A DNA stretch of 64,000 nucleotides from Rhizobium freirei PRF 81 (GTDB lineage: Bacteria; Pseudomonadota; Alphaproteobacteria; Rhizobiales; Rhizobiaceae). This document shows positions 42,888 through 51,341 of this stretch, piece by piece. The DNA is taken from assembly GCF_000359745.1 (NCBI RefSeq), contig NZ_AQHN01000090.1, positions 1-64,000 on the forward strand. Reading direction: 5' to 3'. The first letter of the stretch is position 1. The number at the start of each line of letters is the position of its first letter. The translations under genes were made by a program, and so were the position numbers. The notes below the pieces were generated by a model. That model made no database searches. It worked only from the letters and a program-made list of their open reading frames with translations, and was not told the DNA's origin.

Positions 42888-43316
42888 TCAGGTCTTCTGC
42901 GGCAGCGGCTTGGTGTTGGGTTCCTCGTTCTGGAACTCCTTCGCCATGCCCATGAAGCCGCGCATGAATTTCTGCATGATGCCGAGCGTGCGGTCGACCT
43001 CGGCATCATCGGGCAGGTTCGATCCCTTGTTCGAGGCGACGGTCTTTTCCAGCTTCGTCACGCGATCGGACAGGCGGTCGAGTTCGTCGTCATAGGCGCT
43101 GCGTTCGTCAGCCGCCATGCGGCAGACGAGGTTGCCACCCTGATCCTGACATATGGACATCGCACCCGTCTTCCGGTCGAGGCGGACGAAATGATCGCCG
43201 CTGCGCTCAAGCTGGAAGCGTGCCGTATCCGGTTCAGCGGCAACGGCCGGTGTGGCGAGAAGAAAAGCAGTGGGCATAAGCATGGCTGCAAGGCCGATTT
43301 TCAGTTCCCTCGTCAT
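42888..43316 (-). CDS. Small secreted protein with coiled coil, unknown function
   Basis: A 142-residue protein with a signal peptide (MTRELKIGLAAMLMPTAFLLATPAVAA), a short beta-type region with a Cys pair (SICQDQGGNLVCRM, possible disulfide), then a predicted coiled coil (AYDDELDRLSDRVTKLEKTVA) and a Met-rich end (IMQKFMRGFMGMAKEF). The start at 43316 follows GGAGG. Conserved-looking but not recognised. Confidence 0.75.
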   Translation of the reverse strand: MTRELKIGLAAMLMPTAFLLATPAVAAEPDTARFQLERSGDHFVRLDRKTGAMSICQDQGGNLVCRMAADERSAYDDELDRLSDRVTKLEKTVASNKGSNLPDDAEVDRTLGIMQKFMRGFMGMAKEFQNEEPNTKPLPQKT

Positions 43317-43421
43317 GTCATCCTCCGGATTTTCTACGTTAAAACTTAAATCCACCACGGAAACCGTGGACATCAGCCGATGTTTTCGTGCAAAGCCCTA
43401 ACAGGACAAGTTTACATAGGG

Positions 43422-43778
43422 ATGATGACCGCCATGCCAGTGGTTTACAAGATCGTGCCGGACACGCTCTGGCAGCAAGCCAGACAAAGCGGCGTTTTTC
43501 ATGGCGCGCCAATCGATCTGACGGATGGTTTCATTCATTTCTCCACCGCGAAGCAGGCAAAGAAAACCGCAGAACTCTATTTCGCAGGACAGACGGGCCT
43601 CCTGCTGGTGGCGATCGACGGCGATGTGCTCGGCGACCAGCTGGTCTTCGAGCCCTCGCGTGGCGGCGATCTCTTCCCGCATCTTTATGCGCCGCTGGCG
43701 CTCTCGGCCGTGCTCTGGGAAAAGCCGCTGCCAATTGGTGACGATGGCGCGCATATCTTTCCGGAGATGGCCGAATGA
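43422..43778 (+). CDS. DUF952 family protein
   Basis: A 118-residue cytosolic protein of the DUF952 family (MPVVYKIVPDTLWQQARQSGVFHGAPIDLTDGFIHFSTAKQ is the hallmark N-terminal half). A fold related to ADP-ribosyl transfer or RES-like enzymes has been proposed for the family, but no function is established. The start may be 43422, 43425 or 43434. It overlaps pyrD by 4 bp (ATGA), so the two are coupled, as in many rhizobia. Confidence 0.88.
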   Translation: MMTAMPVVYKIVPDTLWQQARQSGVFHGAPIDLTDGFIHFSTAKQAKKTAELYFAGQTGLLLVAIDGDVLGDQLVFEPSRGGDLFPHLYAPLALSAVLWEKPLPIGDDGAHIFPEMAE

Positions 43779-44863
43779 TCGGCGCGTTTCGCCATATCGG
43801 ACGCCGGGGTTTCTTCCTGCTTGAGCCGGAAACCGCGCATGGTGTGTCTATTGCAGCGCTGAAGTCCGGCCTCGTGCCCGCCTGCCGCATCAACCCCGAT
43901 CCTCGCCTGCGCCAGACCGTGGCGGGGCTCGACTTTGCCAATCCCATCGGCATGGCGGCCGGTTATGACAAGAATGCCGAAGTGCCGGAGGCGCTCTTGA
44001 AGCTCGGCTTCGGCTTCACGGAGATCGGCACGGTGACGCCGAAGGCACAATCAGGCAATCCGCGCCCGCGCATCTTCCGCCTGGTAGAGGACGAAGGCGT
44101 CATCAACCGCCTCGGCTTCAATAACGAAGGCCATGAAGCCGCCTTCCAGCGGCTCAAGGCCATTCGCGGCAGCGGCATCATCGGTGTCAATATCGGCGCC
44201 AACAAGGATAGCACCGACCGTATCGCCGATTACGTCGCCGGTATCCGCCGCTTCTATTCCGTGGCGCGCTATTTCACCGCCAATATTTCCTCGCCGAACA
44301 CGCCCGGCCTGCGCGATCTGCAGGCGCGCGAAAGCCTATCGGCCCTGTTGTCGGCCGTGCTTGCCGCTCGCGATGAGGAAGCGGCCAAGGCCGGCAAACG
44401 CATTCCCGTCTTCCTCAAGATCGCACCGGATCTGACCGAGGAGGGCATGGACGATATCGCCGCGGAAGTGCTTTCGCACGCGCTGGATGGTTTGATCATC
44501 TCCAACACGACGCTTTCCCGCGACGGGTTGAAGGATCAACGGCAGGCGAAAGAGGCGGGTGGTCTTTCCGGCAAGCCGGTCTTTGAAAAATCGACTGTAG
44601 TGCTCGCAAAGATGCGCCGCCGCGTCGGGGCCGCGCTGCCAATCATTGGTGTCGGCGGCGTGTCCTCGGCCGAAACGGCGCTGGAGAAGATCAAGGCCGG
44701 CGCCGATCTCGTGCAGCTCTATTCCTGCATGGCGTACGAAGGCCCGGGTTTGCCGGGGCAGATCATAGCTGGCCTGTCGAAACTGCTCGACCGCGAGCGT
44801 GCCGGCTCGATCCGCGACCTGCGCGATACCAGGCTGGACTACTGGGCGAACCGGAACGTCTGA
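43775..44863 (+). CDS. pyrD: Dihydroorotate dehydrogenase (quinone), class 2
   Basis: A 362-residue FMN enzyme at the inner membrane that oxidises dihydroorotate to orotate in pyrimidine synthesis, with quinone as acceptor. An N-terminal helix for membrane contact is followed by GLDFANPIGMAAGYDKNAE, NRLGFNNEGHEA, FTANISSPNTPGLRDLQ (with the catalytic Ser region) and IIGVGGVSSAETALEKIKAGADLVQLYS. The 3' end overlaps the convergent MATE gene by 25 bp. Confidence 0.95.
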   Translation: MIGAFRHIGRRGFFLLEPETAHGVSIAALKSGLVPACRINPDPRLRQTVAGLDFANPIGMAAGYDKNAEVPEALLKLGFGFTEIGTVTPKAQSGNPRPRIFRLVEDEGVINRLGFNNEGHEAAFQRLKAIRGSGIIGVNIGANKDSTDRIADYVAGIRRFYSVARYFTANISSPNTPGLRDLQARESLSALLSAVLAARDEEAAKAGKRIPVFLKIAPDLTEEGMDDIAAEVLSHALDGLIISNTTLSRDGLKDQRQAKEAGGLSGKPVFEKSTVVLAKMRRRVGAALPIIGVGGVSSAETALEKIKAGADLVQLYSCMAYEGPGLPGQIIAGLSKLLDRERAGSIRDLRDTRLDYWANRNV

Positions 44864-46188
44864 TCTGCGCGCTTCTTCAGGCCCATGGCCAGGAAGATGC
44901 CGCGGAACAGCAGGAAGGCGTTCATGGCCATCCACAGGCCATGATTGCCGAGCGTCGGCACGAAGACGGCAAGCGCCAGGAGATAGCCGCCGAAGGAGAG
45001 CAGCATCTTGTTGCGCATCTCGCGCGACCATGTGGCGCCGATGAAAACGCCATCCATCAGGAAGGCGAGGGCGCCGGTCAGGCCCGTGATCGCTGCCCAG
45101 GGCAGGTAGGTCCCGGCTGCAACGCGAACCTCCTGTGAGGTCGTCAGCAGGCGGATCAGCGCCGGCCCGGCTGTAAAGAAAAGCATGGCCGCGGCGAGCG
45201 CCAGCCCGAAGGACCAGAAGGCTGTCAGTTTCAGTCCCCGATCGAAGGCTGGGCGATAATTGGCGCCGATCGACCGGCCGGTGATCTGTTCGGCTGCATT
45301 GGCCAGCCCATCGAGATAGTAGCTCGACAGCAGGAAGAAGTTCATCAGCACGGCATTTGCCGCAAGGGTGATGGCGCCGAAGCTGTTGCCGATCCGCGTC
45401 ATCAGCGTGAAGGCGCCGATAAGCACGAAGGTGCGGATCAGGATATCGCGGTTGAGTGCGAAGAGTTGCTTGAGCTTGGCACGCGAAAGCAGTTCCACGC
45501 GGGGCGGCCGTTCCTCGCCGGCAAAGCTGCGCAGCACGATGAGAAGCCCGAGCAGCATGCCGCTCGCCTCGCCGATCAGCGTGCCCCATGCAACGCCTGC
45601 AACACCCCAGCCAAGATAGAGCCCAAGCAGGATGGCGAGCGAGATGTTGACGCCGTTGATAACAGTCTGCAGCAAGAGCCCGATGCGGCCCTGGCCGCGG
45701 CCGAGCACGAAGCCGAGCAGCGCGTAATTGGCAAGTGCGGCCGGCCCCGAGAGCATACGGATGGAGAAATAGGTGCGGGTCGCATCGGCGACGCCGCCTT
45801 CCGGCCCCATCAGCTTGATGCCGAGCCAGAGCAGCAGAGGCGAAAGGACGACAATCAGGATGCCGCAGGTGAGCGCCGATATCAGCGCCCGCCAGAAGAC
45901 GGCTTGCTGTTCGTGCCGGTCATGACGGCCATAGGCCTGGGCGGTGAGGCCCGTCGTCGAGGCGCGCAGGAAGTTGAAGCTGGCAAAGAGGAGGTCGAAG
46001 AGCACCGCGCCGATTGCAAGTCCCGCCAGCGCATCGGGCTGGCCGAGCTGGCCGACGACTGCCGTCCCGGTGAGGCCGAGCAAAGGCGTCGTCATGAAGC
46101 CGAGCGTCATCGGAAGCGCGATCGACAGCACGAGCCGATGCGTCACGTCGAAGGGCAGAACCCTCCCGCTTCCCTGCTGGACATCCAT
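44839..46188 (-). CDS. MATE family efflux transporter
   Basis: A 449-residue inner-membrane exporter with about 12 hydrophobic segments in two halves, of the NorM/DinF type (PMTLGFMTTPLLGLTGTAVVGQLGQPDALAGLAIGAVLFD and ITGRSIGANYRPAFDRGLKLTAFW). It exports cationic or other small molecules in exchange for H+ or Na+; the substrate is unknown. The start was set at 46188 (MDVQQGSG); the upstream frame is non-coding. It converges on pyrD with a 25-bp overlap. Confidence 0.92.
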   Translation of the reverse strand: MDVQQGSGRVLPFDVTHRLVLSIALPMTLGFMTTPLLGLTGTAVVGQLGQPDALAGLAIGAVLFDLLFASFNFLRASTTGLTAQAYGRHDRHEQQAVFWRALISALTCGILIVVLSPLLLWLGIKLMGPEGGVADATRTYFSIRMLSGPAALANYALLGFVLGRGQGRIGLLLQTVINGVNISLAILLGLYLGWGVAGVAWGTLIGEASGMLLGLLIVLRSFAGEERPPRVELLSRAKLKQLFALNRDILIRTFVLIGAFTLMTRIGNSFGAITLAANAVLMNFFLLSSYYLDGLANAAEQITGRSIGANYRPAFDRGLKLTAFWSFGLALAAAMLFFTAGPALIRLLTTSQEVRVAAGTYLPWAAITGLTGALAFLMDGVFIGATWSREMRNKMLLSFGGYLLALAVFVPTLGNHGLWMAMNAFLLFRGIFLAMGLKKRADQTFRFAQ

Positions 46189-46204
46189 TTTACCTTGCGC
46201 CTCC

Positions 46205-46708
46205 TCAGATCGAGGAAAGCACCATGGACCAATAGGGCCTGCCGCCGGAAGAGGGAGCATAGGCAAGAGCGACGCCGAGCCCGTCATATTTGCCGAGCAT
46301 GTTGTGCAAATGCTTCGGCGAATTGATCCAAGCCGTCACTGCGGCATTCACGTCGTGCTGACCCTCGGCGATGTTCTCGGCCGCCGGCAGCTTGACGCCG
46401 CTCGCCTTGACCCGCTTGCCGAAATCGTCGCCGATGCCGATCAGGTGTTCCATCTTGCCTGCATCCGCCATGCGGCGCGCCTGATAGACGGCGGCGGCAC
46501 CGGCGGCGGTATCGATCTTCAGCGGCGGCAGGCCGTTCTTGGTTCGCAGCGCATTGACGAGCGGCAGGGCGGAGGCTGTCTGGTCGCTGGCAGGCGTTTT
46601 GGAAACGCGGGCGGGCGGCGTCGCACAGCTTGCGACGGATGCGGTGAGCGCAAGGGCGGCGAGGCGCAGCGTATCGCGGCGCGTGTAGTTCAGTGTCTGG
46701 GAGGTCAT
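46205..46708 (-). CDS. CAP domain lipoprotein (SCP/PR-1 like)
   Basis: 167 residues. The N-terminus carries a twin-arginine motif (TRRDTLR) and a lipobox (SVASC), so it is probably a Tat-exported lipoprotein. The CAP domain holds NALRTKNGLPPLKIDTAAGAAAVYQARRMADAGKMEH, AENIAEG and AWINSPKHLHNMLGKYDGLGVALAYA, with the two conserved His and Glu residues. CAP proteins are envelope proteins whose bacterial role is mostly unknown. It sits 16 bp upstream of the MATE gene on the same strand. Confidence 0.88.
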   Translation of the reverse strand: MTSQTLNYTRRDTLRLAALALTASVASCATPPARVSKTPASDQTASALPLVNALRTKNGLPPLKIDTAAGAAAVYQARRMADAGKMEHLIGIGDDFGKRVKASGVKLPAAENIAEGQHDVNAAVTAWINSPKHLHNMLGKYDGLGVALAYAPSSGGRPYWSMVLSSI

Positions 46709-46709
46709 G

Positions 46710-46976
46710 TCAGCTGCGATAGTTGAACAGGCGGAGGATGATGAAGATGGGAATGACGATGGTTGCGCCGATCAGCACATAATCGCCGAACTCGCCGAGC
46801 GCAGCAAAGCCGCTGTGCCAGAGGTCGAGCAGGAAGCGGCGGACGCCATAGAAGAAATCGAGCGGCCGCCAGCCGAAGAATTTCATCACGAAGCCGACGA
46901 CGAGCGACACGATGGCGAGCTTCACAAGCGTGCGACCGGGCGAGTCGCCAAGGAATCGGTTCACCTGATCGGACAT
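46710..46976 (-). CDS. Small membrane protein, DUF6460-like
   Basis: An 88-residue protein with two hydrophobic helices (LVKLAIVSLVVGFVMKFFGW and YVLIGATIVIPIFIILRLF). It resembles the DUF6460 family of alphaproteobacterial inner-membrane proteins. It ends 1 bp from the start of the CAP gene, so the two are probably cotranscribed with the MATE gene. Function unknown. Confidence 0.8.
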   Translation of the reverse strand: MSDQVNRFLGDSPGRTLVKLAIVSLVVGFVMKFFGWRPLDFFYGVRRFLLDLWHSGFAALGEFGDYVLIGATIVIPIFIILRLFNYRS

Positions 46977-47070
46977 GCTGACGTCTCCATGATGGCGGTC
47001 GGTGGCTGTTCAGATAGGACCGGGGCACGCGACTCGCAAGCATTTTTGCCGGGCGGGCACCCCAAACTGA

Positions 47071-47166
47071 AGCACTTCCAGGAAAAATGCGCAGCGGTTT
47101 TCCGTCCAGAATGCGGAAAGAAACAAGGTAAAGCGCTTTCGCGATTCGAAGAAAAGCGGAAGTGCT
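47071..47166. repeat. RIME-like repeat, copy C
   Basis: AGCACTTCC/GGAAGTGCT form 9-bp terminal inverted repeats. Inside are the core CAGGAAAAATGCGCAGCGGTTTT-CCGTCCAGAATGCGG and a second hairpin AAGCGCTTTCG/CGAAGAAAAGCG. It lies in the divergent promoter region of two genes. Confidence 0.75.
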
Positions 47167-47232
47167 CTGCGCCTGCCTGAAATAGGACTTGAGTTTTTTT
47201 ATGGCCGAGTTCAAAGGCGAGAGTCAAACAGG

Positions 47233-48189
47233 ATGAAACCCATGCTGCCAAGCCAGCTTTCCTCCGGCGATGTCATTGCCGACCGCCGCGCCGACTATGC
47301 GAAGATGCTCGCCGAAAGCGGAGAGCCGCAGAGCGCCGCCGAACTGATGGAGCAGGCGCTGGAGCTGGTGCCGCGCTGGGCGGCGGGCTGGTTCACGCTT
47401 GCGACCTATCGCGAGAAGGCCGGCGATACGCCAGGCGCGATCGCTGCGTTGAACGAGGTGTTGGCGCTTGATGCCGGAGACGTCTTCGGCGCACGTCTCA
47501 AGCTTGCGGTTCTGGGCGGCGCTGACATGCCCGATCGGCCGCCGAGCCTCTATGTCGAGCGGCTGTTCGACGACTATGCCGACCGCTTCGAAACCTCGCT
47601 CGTCGAAAAACTCTCTTATAGCGTGCCCGGCAAGCTTGCGGCGCTGATTGCCGAGACTGCCGATATCCCCAAGCATTTCCGTCTCGCCGTCGATCTCGGT
47701 TGCGGTACAGGCCTGCTTGGGCCGGAAATACGTGCGAGGGTCGACCGGCTCGAAGGTTACGACCTGTCGAAGGGCATGCTCGCTAAGGCGGCGGACAAGA
47801 ATGTCTACGACCATCTCGGTCAGGCCGATTTGTCGGTGGAACCGGATCTGTCGGGCGTTTTCGATGCAGGGTTTGCTACAGGTCGTGCGGACCTGATCAC
47901 GGCCGCCGACGTGCTGATGTATCTCGGCAATCTGCAAGATGTGATGGTGATCGTTCGCGAGCTTTCGGCTGATGGCGCCGTTTTTGCCTTTTCGATCGAG
48001 GATGCGCAGCAACAGGCAGAAGGCTATGTACTGCGCGATTCCCTGCGCTTCGCACACTCGGAAGCCTATGTGCGGGAGATATTGGCCGATCACGGCTTTG
48101 CCGTGCAGGATCTCGCTCGCAGCGTCATTCGCATGGATGGCGGAAAACCGGTCCATGGCATTCTGTTCATTACCCGCAAATCGGCCTGA
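47233..48189 (+). CDS. TPR-containing SAM methyltransferase
   Basis: A 318-residue cytosolic protein. The N-terminal part (about residues 16-95) has two or three TPR-like helices (YAKMLAESGEPQSAAELMEQALELVP, WFTLATYREKAGDTPGAIAALNEVLALD). A class I methyltransferase domain follows, with motif I VDLGCGTGLLGPEI (about 151-164) and GYDLSKGMLAKA. It resembles the trans-aconitate or CbiT-like TPR methyltransferase family annotated in rhizobia; the substrate is unknown. It starts at an ATG after a weak CAGGATG site. Confidence 0.85.
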   Translation: MKPMLPSQLSSGDVIADRRADYAKMLAESGEPQSAAELMEQALELVPRWAAGWFTLATYREKAGDTPGAIAALNEVLALDAGDVFGARLKLAVLGGADMPDRPPSLYVERLFDDYADRFETSLVEKLSYSVPGKLAALIAETADIPKHFRLAVDLGCGTGLLGPEIRARVDRLEGYDLSKGMLAKAADKNVYDHLGQADLSVEPDLSGVFDAGFATGRADLITAADVLMYLGNLQDVMVIVRELSADGAVFAFSIEDAQQQAEGYVLRDSLRFAHSEAYVREILADHGFAVQDLARSVIRMDGGKPVHGILFITRKSA

Positions 48190-48296
48190 TTATTCGAATC
48201 TTGCGAATTTGAAATAGGTCAGCATTGCTTACGTATTTTCGCTTGATTGTCGCCTGAGCTTTCAGCAGAAAGCCTCGGAAACATGAGGGTAAGCAC

Positions 48297-48932
48297 ATGG
48301 CAAACGCGAAGAGCGCTTTGGGCGTCTGGAACACATCCGCGACCCGGCATTCATGGGCCGAGGACGTTCAGGGCATCATTTCCGGAAGCCTGATTTCGTC
48401 GCTTGGGCTGTTCTGCCTTTCAAGCGCGGGGCTTTTGACCGGTAGCACCGCCGGCATCGCCTTCCTGCTGCATTATGCGATCGGCGTGAACTTCGGTCTG
48501 GCCTTCTTCGTGGTCAATCTGCCGTTCTTCTATCTATCGCTGAAGCAGCTCGGTCCCGCCTTTACCATCAAGACCTTCATCGCCATTGCGCTGACATCAT
48601 TGCTTTCCAACCTGCAGCCGCTCCTGTTCGATATCGCACATATCAATGCGCTCTGGTCAGGGGTCCTCGGCGGCATCCTACTCGGCTTTGGGCTGCTTGC
48701 GCTCTATCGTCATCGCGCCAGCCTCGGCGGCGTCGGCATTCTGGGAATTTATCTGCAGGAACGTTTCGGTATCAGGGCGGGGCTGGTGCAGCTCGCGATC
48801 GACCTCTGCGTACTCGCTGTCGCTTTCGCGGTGACCACGCCGACGGTGGTCATCTGCTCGGTGATCGGCGCAATCGCGCTCAATCTCTTTGTCGCGATCA
48901 ACCATCGCTCGGATCGCTACATCGCCTTGTAA
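48297..48932 (+). CDS. YitT family membrane protein
   Basis: A 211-residue inner-membrane protein with about five hydrophobic segments and the YitT/DUF161 motif (GLLTGSTAGIAFLLHYAIGVNFGLAFFVVNLPFF, GGILLGFGLLALYRHRASLGGVGILGIYLQERFG). It lacks the cytosolic DUF2179 domain found at the C-terminus of Bacillus YitT proteins. Transport role unknown. AATG is preceded by GAGGG. Confidence 0.88.
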   Translation: MANAKSALGVWNTSATRHSWAEDVQGIISGSLISSLGLFCLSSAGLLTGSTAGIAFLLHYAIGVNFGLAFFVVNLPFFYLSLKQLGPAFTIKTFIAIALTSLLSNLQPLLFDIAHINALWSGVLGGILLGFGLLALYRHRASLGGVGILGIYLQERFGIRAGLVQLAIDLCVLAVAFAVTTPTVVICSVIGAIALNLFVAINHRSDRYIAL

Positions 48933-48957
48933 GTAGGCCTTGTGATTGGCGGGGGCC

Positions 48958-49152
48958 TTACTGCTGGCGGCTAGGATCCGTGTCGGTGATCGCGGCTTCA
49001 TGATACCAGCTGTCGAAGGCGGCCGTTGCGATGCTCGGACCGATGTCAGGCGTAAGGTTGACCTTCGGACGCTGCTGGCTCGCAGCCGTAGCACGGGCCG
49101 TGACCGGAAACTGATAGATCTTTGCCGTTTCATGTCGAGCACTGATTGCCAT
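48958..49152 (-). CDS. gstI: Small DUF2735 protein, GstI-like inhibitor of GSII
   Basis: A 64-residue protein (MAISARHETAKIYQFPVTAR start) of the DUF2735 family. In Rhizobium leguminosarum, GstI is a peptide of about 63 residues encoded divergently from glnII that inhibits translation of glnII mRNA. The position, orientation, size and the HETAKIYQFP motif all fit. The start at 49152 follows GAGAGAC; the longer frame to 49215 is less likely. The symbol is given by context and family, not by an experiment here. Confidence 0.75.
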   Translation of the reverse strand: MAISARHETAKIYQFPVTARATAASQQRPKVNLTPDIGPSIATAAFDSWYHEAAITDTDPSRQQ

Positions 49153-49592
49153 TCGCCGTCTCTCCCTTTTGGTTTTCAAGCGGGCGCGCTTGAAGAGACA
49201 GCTGATATATAGCAAAGCCCGAGGCGAATATCACCATTCCGCTTAAAAAAAATGCTGAATGATGAAATTATAGGCAATTTTACGATCGCAAGATTGATGC
49301 CGTTTCTTTGATCTGACGGTTTTCCAATCCATTCCAAGACTCGCGAGCCTGCGACATCTTGTCAACTCGGCCGGAATGGCACCTGCGATTTGAAAAGAAT
49401 CCGACGGTTGGCACCCAGAAATCCCGCCTGAAAACGACCGAATCATAAAAAACTCACCTAGAGAGCCGCGTGTCCGTGCAATCTGGCACGGCAAATGCTT
49501 CTTTCTTGGCAGCCGTTCGTGGCGAGGGATTTTCCGGCGGCCGCGCCGGGTGAGTTTCCTGCTTTGCCTGATTAACTGTTATGAGGTGCGTA
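49153..49592. other. Divergent regulatory region gstI/glnII
   Basis: About 440 bp, less GC-rich than its surroundings. It carries a sigma-54 promoter for glnII (49483-49499) and presumably the gstI promoter and enhancer sites for NtrC. I could not define NtrC boxes with confidence. Confidence 0.55.
49483..49499 (+). promoter_or_regulatory. Sigma-54 promoter of glnII
   Basis: CTGGCACGGCAAATGCT agrees with YTGGCACG-N4-TTGCW except for one base, with GG at 49485-49486 and GC at 49497-49498 at the correct 12-bp spacing. It lies about 95 bp upstream of the glnII start, where an NtrC-dependent promoter is known in rhizobia. Confidence 0.85.
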
Positions 49593-50633
49593 ATGACGAA
49601 ATATAAGCTCGAGTACATCTGGCTCGATGGGTACACCCCAGTACCGAACCTGCGCGGCAAAACGCAGATCAAGGAATTCGACGCATTTCCGACGCTTGAG
49701 CAGCTTCCGCTTTGGGGCTTCGACGGTTCGTCGACGATGCAGGCCGAAGGCCGCAGCTCCGATTGCGTGCTGAAGCCCGTCGCCATCTATCCGGACCCGG
49801 CCCGCACCAACGGCGCGCTCGTCATGTGCGAAGTCATGATGCCGGATGGCGTCACGCCGCATGAATCCAACAGCCGCGCGACCATCCTCGACGACGAAGA
49901 CGCTTGGTTTGGCTTCGAGCAGGAATACTTCTTCTACAAGGACGGCCGTCCGCTCGGCTTCCCGGAATCCGGCTACCCGGCTCCGCAAGGCCCGTACTAC
50001 ACCGGCGTCGGCTACAAGAACGTCGGCGATGTCGCTCGCGAAATCGTTGAAGAGCACCTCGACCTTTGCCTCGAAGCAGGCATCAACCACGAAGGCATCA
50101 ACGCCGAAGTGGCCAAGGGCCAGTGGGAATTCCAGATTTTCGGCAAGGGCTCCAAGAAGGCCGCCGACCAGATCTGGATGGCGCGCTACCTGCTGCTGCG
50201 TCTATGCGAAAAGTACGGCATCGACATCGAGTTCCATTGCAAGCCGCTCGGCGACACCGACTGGAACGGCTCGGGCATGCATTGCAACTTCTCGACCAAG
50301 TTCATGCGCGAAGTTGGCGGCAAGGCCTATTTCGAAGCGCTCATGGCTCAGTTCGACAAGAACCTGCACGACCACATTGCGGTCTACGGCCCGGATAACC
50401 ACATGCGCCTGACCGGCAAGCATGAAACGGCTCCGTGGAACAAGTTCAGCTACGGCGTTGCCGACCGCGGCGCCTCGATCCGCGTTCCGCACTCGTTCAT
50501 CAAGAACGATTACAAGGGCTACCTCGAAGATCGTCGTCCGAACTCTCAGGGCTGCCCCTACCAGATCGCTTCGCAGGTTTTGAAGACCATCTCGGAAGTT
50601 CCGACGGCTGGCTTCGCGTCGGAAGCTGCCTGA
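49593..50633 (+). CDS. glnII: Glutamine synthetase II (eukaryotic type)
   Basis: A 346-residue octameric enzyme that forms glutamine from glutamate and ammonia with ATP. It is much shorter than GSI and typical of GSII: KLEYIWLDGYTPVPNLRGKTQIKEF, WGFDGSSTMQAEGRSSDC, GFEQEYFFYKDGRPLGFP and NGSGMHCNFSTKFMRE are visible. It is not expected to be adenylylated. The start at 49593 follows GAGGTG. It is transcribed from the sigma-54 promoter and probably inhibited by GstI. Confidence 0.96.
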   Translation: MTKYKLEYIWLDGYTPVPNLRGKTQIKEFDAFPTLEQLPLWGFDGSSTMQAEGRSSDCVLKPVAIYPDPARTNGALVMCEVMMPDGVTPHESNSRATILDDEDAWFGFEQEYFFYKDGRPLGFPESGYPAPQGPYYTGVGYKNVGDVAREIVEEHLDLCLEAGINHEGINAEVAKGQWEFQIFGKGSKKAADQIWMARYLLLRLCEKYGIDIEFHCKPLGDTDWNGSGMHCNFSTKFMREVGGKAYFEALMAQFDKNLHDHIAVYGPDNHMRLTGKHETAPWNKFSYGVADRGASIRVPHSFIKNDYKGYLEDRRPNSQGCPYQIASQVLKTISEVPTAGFASEAA

Positions 50634-50678
50634 TAGCTTTCATGCTTGGCATGCCGAGCACGAGAGAGCCAATGAATG

Positions 50679-50705
50679 ACGCGGGGCTTCGGCCCCGCGT
50701 TTTTC
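50679..50705 (+). terminator. glnII terminator
   Basis: Perfect stem ACGCGGGGC/GCCCCGCGT with a TTCG tetraloop and a T-run. Confidence 0.9.
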
Positions 50706-50770
50706 GTTTTGGGGTATCAAAGGCAGTCATCGCCCAGACTCTCTTAGGCCTCGTTGCCAACTCCAAACTC

Positions 50771-50801
50771 CGTCATCCTCGGGTCAAGCCCGAGGATGAC
50801 G
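50771..50801. repeat. 13-bp palindrome
   Basis: CGTCATCCTCGGG/CCCGAGGATGACG with a TCAAG centre. This palindrome type is seen often between genes in rhizobial genomes. Confidence 0.65.
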
Positions 50802-50849
50802 CAGCTCAAGGGAGCATTCAGGCACACGGCATACTCAGAGAAACCAGGC

Positions 50850-51311
50850 TCAAGCGGCCTTGTTTGCCGCATCGACCGGATGCTGCGAACGGAAGCCGAC
50901 GGCAAGGCGGTTCCAGACATTGATCGTGGCGATCGCGACGGTAATCTTGACGATCTCCTCTTCGCTGAAATGCTGCTTCAGCGGCTCGTAGTCGGAATCC
51001 GGTATGCCGGTCTGGGCGATCTTGGTCACCGAGTCGACCCAGCGCAGCAGGGCGCGTTCGCGATCGTCATAGACAGGCGATTCCCACCAGACGCACATCA
51101 GGTTGATCCACTGTTCGCTGAGGCCGTCGTGCCGGGCTTCCTTCACATGCATGTCGACACAATAGGCGCAGCCATTGATCTGCGAGGCGCGAAGCTTGAT
51201 CAGATGAATGAAGCGGCGCTCGAGGCCGCTGCTCTGAACGAAATTCTCCAGCGCGACGACGGCCTTGTAGGAGTCGGGTGAAGCTTTGGCGAAGTTGAAA
51301 CGAGGATGCAT
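50850..51311 (-). CDS. AhpD-like carboxymuconolactone decarboxylase family protein
   Basis: A 153-residue all-helical protein with the peroxidase-type motif C48-A-Y-C51 followed by H55 (NGCAYCVDMH), which points to AhpD-like thiol peroxidase activity and not to carboxymuconolactone decarboxylation. The C-terminal TINVWNRLAVGFRSQHP is characteristic of this subgroup. It follows an Rrf2 regulator gene on the same strand with a 30-bp gap, so it is probably regulated with it under redox or nitrosative stress. Confidence 0.9.
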   Translation of the reverse strand: MHPRFNFAKASPDSYKAVVALENFVQSSGLERRFIHLIKLRASQINGCAYCVDMHVKEARHDGLSEQWINLMCVWWESPVYDDRERALLRWVDSVTKIAQTGIPDSDYEPLKQHFSEEEIVKITVAIATINVWNRLAVGFRSQHPVDAANKAA

Positions 51312-51341
51312 GGTCTTCTCCTTGGGTTCAGGTCTTAGGGT

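Noticed and set aside
49216..49480. NtrC enhancer sites upstream of glnII
   Set aside because: Only weak half-sites such as GGCACC were seen; no convincing TGCAC-N-GTGCA dyad.
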